From NCBI GenBank assembly GCA_905479745.1, contig CAJQNO010000009.1, forward strand, positions 1 to 37,322: DNA of 37,322 bases, given 5' to 3'. Under the pieces are notes generated by a model, which worked only from the letters and a program-made list of their open reading frames with translations, had not been told where the DNA came from and did no database searches. Of this stretch, positions 33,542-37,322 are shown piece after piece; the stretch's first letter is position 1; every line of letters begins with the position of its first letter. The position numbers and the translations under genes were made by a program. Origin of the DNA: an uncultured Flavobacteriaceae bacterium (GTDB lineage Bacteria; Bacteroidota; Bacteroidia; Flavobacteriales; Flavobacteriaceae).

Positions 33542-34486
33542 TTATAATCTGTTCCAGATATCCAGATAGATTTTCCAGTCTCCATTCTCTTTCCGCCAAA
33601 CGATCACATATTTACCCTTGAAATCGGTAACCTTTTTATCCTTATTTGTAATACTACCCTCATAGTATCCATAGTCGTATGCGTAGTTATTCAGTATCCT
33701 TATTTCCACAGGCGTGACTTTATGGAAGAGGTTGCTTGCACCCTCGGCGAATTGCCACCTTTTTTCTATTTCGGGTCTGCCTGAAACGATATCCGAATTA
33801 CCCGGGAAGATCTTCCCATCACTAGTATAAAAGCTTGCGATCTTTGCCGCGTCTGCATTCATGTATGCCTCCGAAAAAGCCTTAACTTTCTCACGGATCT
33901 TGTCTTCTTCCGAAATTGCGAGGCGTTTCTTGCAATCGATCTTCCAGGTGGGGTATCTTATAGTCTCTGCTGTGTCTACCCATTCACCTAACCAGTTATA
34001 CCCTAATTCGTTTATGTTGCTAAAGGTTATCCTGTAGAAACCCTCCATTCCGTTAGGTGCTTTCTGCTCTCTGTACAGCACTATGCTGTCACCTCTTTTA
34101 CCACCTTCCCAGGCGGGTAGTTTTGTACTAGGGGATTTATTAGAATAGTAGTGTACATACCACTTACTGCTGTCGGCTATATACTGGCGTATACTACCAC
34201 TATGGCTACCATCCGGCTTATAGGTTTCGTCTTGCACGGCGGTACCGTCCATGATGTATTTCCACTTCCAAACAATATTTTCGGGTTCTGCCCAATTTCC
34301 GTCCTGATTCCTGAGGATAGATACACAATCGCATGTCCCTATAAGAGGTGCGTAGTCTGCCAACTCTTCCGGGGCATCAGGGTTTAACTTACCATAAGGA
34401 TTGGATGAATCTGCAGAATATTTCCCCTGGGCTGTGGCCATTAAAATAGAAACGAGGTACAAGATGAGATATATAAAAGTTTTCAT
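33542..34486 (-). CDS. Secreted two-domain protein: DUF1579-like plus SnoaL/DUF4440-like
   Basis: This 314-residue protein has a signal peptide (about 1-20, ending ILMATAQG). A beta-rich domain follows (about 40-190) that looks like DUF1579-type lipocalin-like proteins (LIGTCDCVSILRNQDGNW, VWKWKYIMDGTAVQDE, RITFSNINELGYNW). The second domain (about 195-314) has the SnoaL/NTF2 pattern (KVKAFSEAYMNADAAKIASF, YTSDGKIFPGNSDIVSGRPE, KGKYVIVWRKENGDWKIYLD). Both domain types often occur in exported proteins with unknown ligands. It may be co-transcribed with the methyltransferase 56 bases downstream, but a possible promoter lies in that gap. Confidence 0.78.
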   Translation of the reverse strand: MKTFIYLILYLVSILMATAQGKYSADSSNPYGKLNPDAPEELADYAPLIGTCDCVSILRNQDGNWAEPENIVWKWKYIMDGTAVQDETYKPDGSHSGSIRQYIADSSKWYVHYYSNKSPSTKLPAWEGGKRGDSIVLYREQKAPNGMEGFYRITFSNINELGYNWLGEWVDTAETIRYPTWKIDCKKRLAISEEDKIREKVKAFSEAYMNADAAKIASFYTSDGKIFPGNSDIVSGRPEIEKRWQFAEGASNLFHKVTPVEIRILNNYAYDYGYYEGSITNKDKKVTDFKGKYVIVWRKENGDWKIYLDIWNRL

Positions 34487-34633
34487 AATTGAAAAGATTG
34501 AATATTGCCTGATATAAAAGTAGCTGTAAGGTACAAACTCACAGGTTTATATTATTCAATAACAATCACAACCAGAGTTTATTTGGGATTGGAAATAGAC
34601 TTCATGAATAACATTCTGAAAAATAACAAAAAA

Positions 34634-34650
34634 GCCTCTTTAAAAGAGGC
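34634..34650 (-). terminator. Terminator of the HerA-like/lipoprotein unit
   Basis: GCCTCTT (34634-34640) pairs with AAGAGGC (34644-34650). On the minus strand a run of T follows directly. It lies just after the lipoprotein gene ending at 34661. Confidence 0.85.
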
Positions 34651-34660
34651 CTTAATTAAA

Positions 34661-35251
34661 TTATTCTTCCGAAGCGGTGTCCGCTTCCTCTTCATCGGCA
34701 TCCCAACCCACCATAAAATATTTAAAGGTGGCGGCATCGGGAATTTGCGAAGCTTCAATCTTCGCATTGTAATTGTACCGGATGTTTTCGGGTAATTGTT
34801 TCTTATCAATGGTTATAAAGACATCGCTGTCTTTGATAAAGATCACAACCGAATTGATAGCATTCTCGATAGCGGCGATCTCATAATTTGCTTTTAGTTC
34901 ACCAAAAGTACTTCCTTTACCCAGGCCTTTTTCTGTGATATAGCGCTCGTCGAAGATCTGGATATTGGTGATCACCGAGTTAGGATCTTTCTCATCTTCG
35001 GGAGATAGTAACATGAGTTTCTTCCCGCCTTTTTCGTAGATCTCGACCTCTCCCTGCGTCTCGGGAGCATCTTCGATCTGCCCAACCTTTACTATAGAAT
35101 CGTTAGCGAATATCGAATCCAGTTGTTTCATCTGGGTCTTTTTATTGAGTTGTCCTATACTTCCGTTTCCTATTAAGAAAGGATCTGTTTCTTTACCACA
35201 TTGTGTTAATAATACGGCAACGATGGACGCAAATAATAGTGCTTTTTTCAT
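34661..35251 (-). CDS. Hypothetical lipoprotein downstream of the HerA-like ATPase
   Basis: This 196-residue protein has a lipoprotein signal (IVAVLLTQCGKETD, Cys18). The body contains GLGKGSTFGELKANYEIAAIE, a pattern seen in small flavobacterial proteins that predict a trajectory-like repeat of beta strands, and an acidic tail (DADEEEADTASEE). No family can be named with confidence. It starts 37 bases after the HerA-like gene in the same direction and is followed by a terminator, so it is the second gene of a two-gene unit. The functional link to a cytosolic ATPase is unclear. Confidence 0.7.
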   Translation of the reverse strand: MKKALLFASIVAVLLTQCGKETDPFLIGNGSIGQLNKKTQMKQLDSIFANDSIVKVGQIEDAPETQGEVEIYEKGGKKLMLLSPEDEKDPNSVITNIQIFDERYITEKGLGKGSTFGELKANYEIAAIENAINSVVIFIKDSDVFITIDKKQLPENIRYNYNAKIEASQIPDAATFKYFMVGWDADEEEADTASEE

Positions 35252-35288
35252 TGAGTTACTTATTATGTTGTTTGTGAGTTTATAATCT

Positions 35289-36821
35289 TTATTTAAGCAT
35301 TTTCGTGAGTATCCCCAGGACGCTTCGTATAACCGTGGGGCTGGTGAGTACTTTTTCCAGGGAACTTTTACCGCGTCTTCTCGTGGTGGTTCTGCTCCGC
35401 CCCGTGCTGGATCGCTGTGCCTCCTTTTGTTCTTTTAGAGCCTTTTCTTTGGCTTCTTCCTTATTTGCTGTTTCTATCTTTTTGTTGAGTAATTCGTATG
35501 CGCTTTCGCGGTCCGGTTCTTCGTTGTACTTCTTAATGAGTTTAGACTCGCCCAGTAGATCCTTAATTTCATCGTCTTCTAATACATCCATCCTGCTCAT
35601 GGGTGCGCGTAGCAGGGTTGCTGCCAGCGGGGTAGGGATCCCTTTTTCATTAAGAGCAGAAACCAGGGCTTCTCCAATTCCCAGAGACGTTAAAACTTCG
35701 TCTGTTTTATAATATTCAGAGATCGGGTAATTCTCCGCTGTAAGTTTAATTGCCTTTCGATCCCGCGCGGTAAAGGCTCTCAATGCGTGTTGGATCTTTA
35801 AACCTAACTGACTCAATACAGCATCCGGTACATCGGTTGGGTTTTGCGTTACAAAATACAACCCTACGCCTTTCGATCGAATTAATTTTACAATACTCTC
35901 AATCTGGTCCAGCAACGCATCACTAGCTTCTTTAAATATCAAATGAGCTTCGTCTATGAAGATCACAAGTTCCGGCCTTCCGCTGTCGCCCTGCTCCGGG
36001 AACGTGCTGTATACTTCGGCTAAAAGGCATAACATAAAGGTTGAGAATAATTTTGGTCTATCCTGAATATCGGTTAGGCGAACGATATTGATATATCCCA
36101 TTCCATTTTCATCCACTCGAAGCAGATCGTCTGTGTCGAAGGATTTTTCTCCGAAAAAGAGATCCCCGCCCTGTTGTTCGAGTTCGACGATCTTTCTTAA
36201 AATAGCTCCCGAGGAGGCCGGAGATATACGGCCGTATTCCCTAGCGATCTCTGCCTTGCCTTCTTCGGTGGCATATTGAAGAATTTTCTTAAAATCCTTA
36301 AGGTCCAGCAAGGGTAATTTGTTATCGTCACAATATTTAAACAGAATAGAGATGATTCCAGCCTGTGTTTCTGAAACGCCCAGAATTCTAGAGATCAAGA
36401 CCGGACCAAATTCACTTACTGTGGCTCGTAGCCGAACTCCGTTTTGTTTGGATAAAGTAAGGATCTCTACAGGAAATTTTTTAGGTTCGAAAGGGATGCC
36501 GATCTTGGCATGTCGCTCATCGATCTTGGGATGTCCCGGACTTGGCTGCGCGATCCCACTTAAGTCGCCTTTCATGTCCATAAGAAGCACAGGAATTCCT
36601 TTCTCTGATAGATTTTCGGCCAGTACCTGGAGGGTTTTGGTCTTACCCGTTCCCGTAGCACCGGCTATAAGTCCGTGTCTGTTTAAGGTTTTTAGCGGAA
36701 TTCTAACGAGTGCGTTCGTTACTGCTTCGCCATCAAGCATACCCGCACCAAGAGTGATCGCATCCCCTTTTGTCTTGTATCCGTTATTGATATGATCGAA
36801 AAATACCTGAGTATCTGCCAT
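35289..36821 (-). CDS. HerA/VirB4-like ATPase, DUF853 (YjgR) family
   Basis: This 510-residue cytosolic ATPase of the FtsK/HerA superfamily has Walker A GLIAGATGTGKTKTLQVLA near residue 60, MDMKGDLSGIAQPSPGHP after it, and Walker B ELVIFIDEAHLIF near residue 290. The sensor region GVGLYFVTQNPTDVPDAVLS follows. These match the DUF853/YjgR family, whose biological role is not settled. The tail is basic (STGRSRTTTRRRGKSS), then a short conserved end (VIRSVLGILTKMLK). Length and motifs are normal. It lacks a NurA partner, so a DNA-end-resection role like archaeal HerA is not supported. It shares an upstream region with the divergent RidA-like gene. Confidence 0.93.
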   Translation of the reverse strand: MADTQVFFDHINNGYKTKGDAITLGAGMLDGEAVTNALVRIPLKTLNRHGLIAGATGTGKTKTLQVLAENLSEKGIPVLLMDMKGDLSGIAQPSPGHPKIDERHAKIGIPFEPKKFPVEILTLSKQNGVRLRATVSEFGPVLISRILGVSETQAGIISILFKYCDDNKLPLLDLKDFKKILQYATEEGKAEIAREYGRISPASSGAILRKIVELEQQGGDLFFGEKSFDTDDLLRVDENGMGYINIVRLTDIQDRPKLFSTFMLCLLAEVYSTFPEQGDSGRPELVIFIDEAHLIFKEASDALLDQIESIVKLIRSKGVGLYFVTQNPTDVPDAVLSQLGLKIQHALRAFTARDRKAIKLTAENYPISEYYKTDEVLTSLGIGEALVSALNEKGIPTPLAATLLRAPMSRMDVLEDDEIKDLLGESKLIKKYNEEPDRESAYELLNKKIETANKEEAKEKALKEQKEAQRSSTGRSRTTTRRRGKSSLEKVLTSPTVIRSVLGILTKMLK

Positions 36822-36901
36822 TATTCAAATTTTGGTTAAAAATAGCGATTGTGCCTAAGCTATTGAAATATTCTTTACTTTAAAATCTAAATTTTTAGAT
36901 T

Positions 36902-37322
36902 ATGAAGACCATTATTTCAAGAATTTTTGTCCTACTGTTATTTGTTCTCTCTATTTCCTGTGAAGATTCACCCTCGCATACCAAGGACAACGGAATTGTA
37001 CTGCCGTCGGGATTCGAATTTCACCTCGATGAACCGGAATTCTCTGCGGCACAATCCGGTACAGATCCGGATGTGGCCTTTAGTAAGATTGTTAAAGTAG
37101 GGGAAATGTATTTTCTTTCCGGACAGATAGGGAAGGACCTTACGACCAACCAACTCGTGCCAGGTGGTATTGAGGCTGAGACCCGGCAGGCTATAGAGAA
37201 TATCAAATCGGTGTTGGGTGAGTATGGTGTGTTGTTAGAAAATGTGGTCAAGGTGACGGTGATCCTGGATGATATTGAAGATTTCGCAACCTTTAATAAA
37301 ATCTTTATGGATTACTTTCCAC
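36902..37322 (+). CDS. RidA/YjgF-family protein with lipoprotein signal (partial, runs off the end)
   Basis: The frame opens at 36902 and is still open at the window end after 140 codons. The first 20 residues (MKTIISRIFVLLLFVLSISC) form a lipoprotein leader with Cys20, followed by EDSPS. From about residue 55 the sequence is RidA-like: FSKIVKVGEMYFLSGQIGKD, GGIEAETRQAIENIKSVL, ENVVKVTVILDDIEDFATFN. RidA proteins normally deaminate reactive enamines and imines in the cytosol, with a conserved Arg late in the domain. That residue lies beyond the window. An exported version is unusual. It is divergent from the HerA-like gene. Confidence 0.85.
   Translation, partial: MKTIISRIFVLLLFVLSISCEDSPSHTKDNGIVLPSGFEFHLDEPEFSAAQSGTDPDVAFSKIVKVGEMYFLSGQIGKDLTTNQLVPGGIEAETRQAIENIKSVLGEYGVLLENVVKVTVILDDIEDFATFNKIFMDYFP

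Noticed and set aside
35305..35712. A 135-codon plus-strand frame opposite the C-terminus of the HerA-like ATPase
   Set aside because: It is the antisense shadow of Lys/Glu/Ala-rich coding sequence, with no independent evidence.
36319..36795. A 158-codon open frame on the plus strand opposite the HerA-like ATPase
   Set aside because: It is the exact antisense of Walker-motif coding sequence, has no plausible start context, and its composition is Ser/Arg/Pro shadow-like.

Overview
The window reads as part of a chromosome of a marine-type member of the Flavobacteriaceae (Bacteroidota). The reasons are: SusD-like and STN-type TonB receptors, FecI/FecR pairs with a DUF4974 tail, many small lipoproteins, TAnnTTTG promoters, few Shine-Dalgarno sites, and an ffh-folD pair. 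No tRNA, rRNA, IS element, phage gene or CRISPR array was seen. Genes are dense and mostly on the minus strand. No gene-free stretch exceeds 300 bases; the longest is 27469-27750 (282 bases), which holds the ffh promoter.

Layout. 1-141 is the C-terminal end of a probable SusD-like protein, followed by a strong terminator. 187-7418 (minus) looks like one six-gene operon: a four-repeat secreted Ig-like protein, a small secreted protein, two tandem paralogous TPR sensor kinases, one NarL/LuxR response regulator and a lipoprotein. 7552-8979 (minus) holds two secreted proteins sharing a repeated domain of about 90 residues. Both are preceded by the same 45-base regulatory block.

9132-15515 and 15755-22391 are two paralogous cell-surface signalling cassettes. 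Each has an ECF sigma factor, a FecR anti-sigma factor and an STN-domain TonB receptor on the minus strand. Each also has a divergent plus-strand lipoprotein whose start resembles a surface-export signal. Four sites (in front of each fecR and each divergent lipoprotein gene) share an exactly spaced bipartite promoter, GGTAGG plus six bases, N10, then yTGTTwTAy. This defines a small regulon visible from sequence alone. Cassette 2 continues into an M28 peptidase and a lipoprotein.

22452-37322 is mostly ordinary: a DUF1624-type membrane acyltransferase, a lipoprotein plus membrane protein pair, a DUF4349 lipoprotein, two small secreted proteins, ffh-folD, an AI-2E-type permease, a small Cys/His-rich secreted protein, a methyltransferase plus VOC protein, a HerA-like ATPase, and a RidA-family lipoprotein cut by the window end.

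The strongest candidates for something undescribed are the sigma/FecR/TonB-receptor cassettes with their divergent repeat lipoproteins and dedicated promoter, and the two-kinase operon with its neighbouring secreted proteins and shared CTAC-AATT DNA element.
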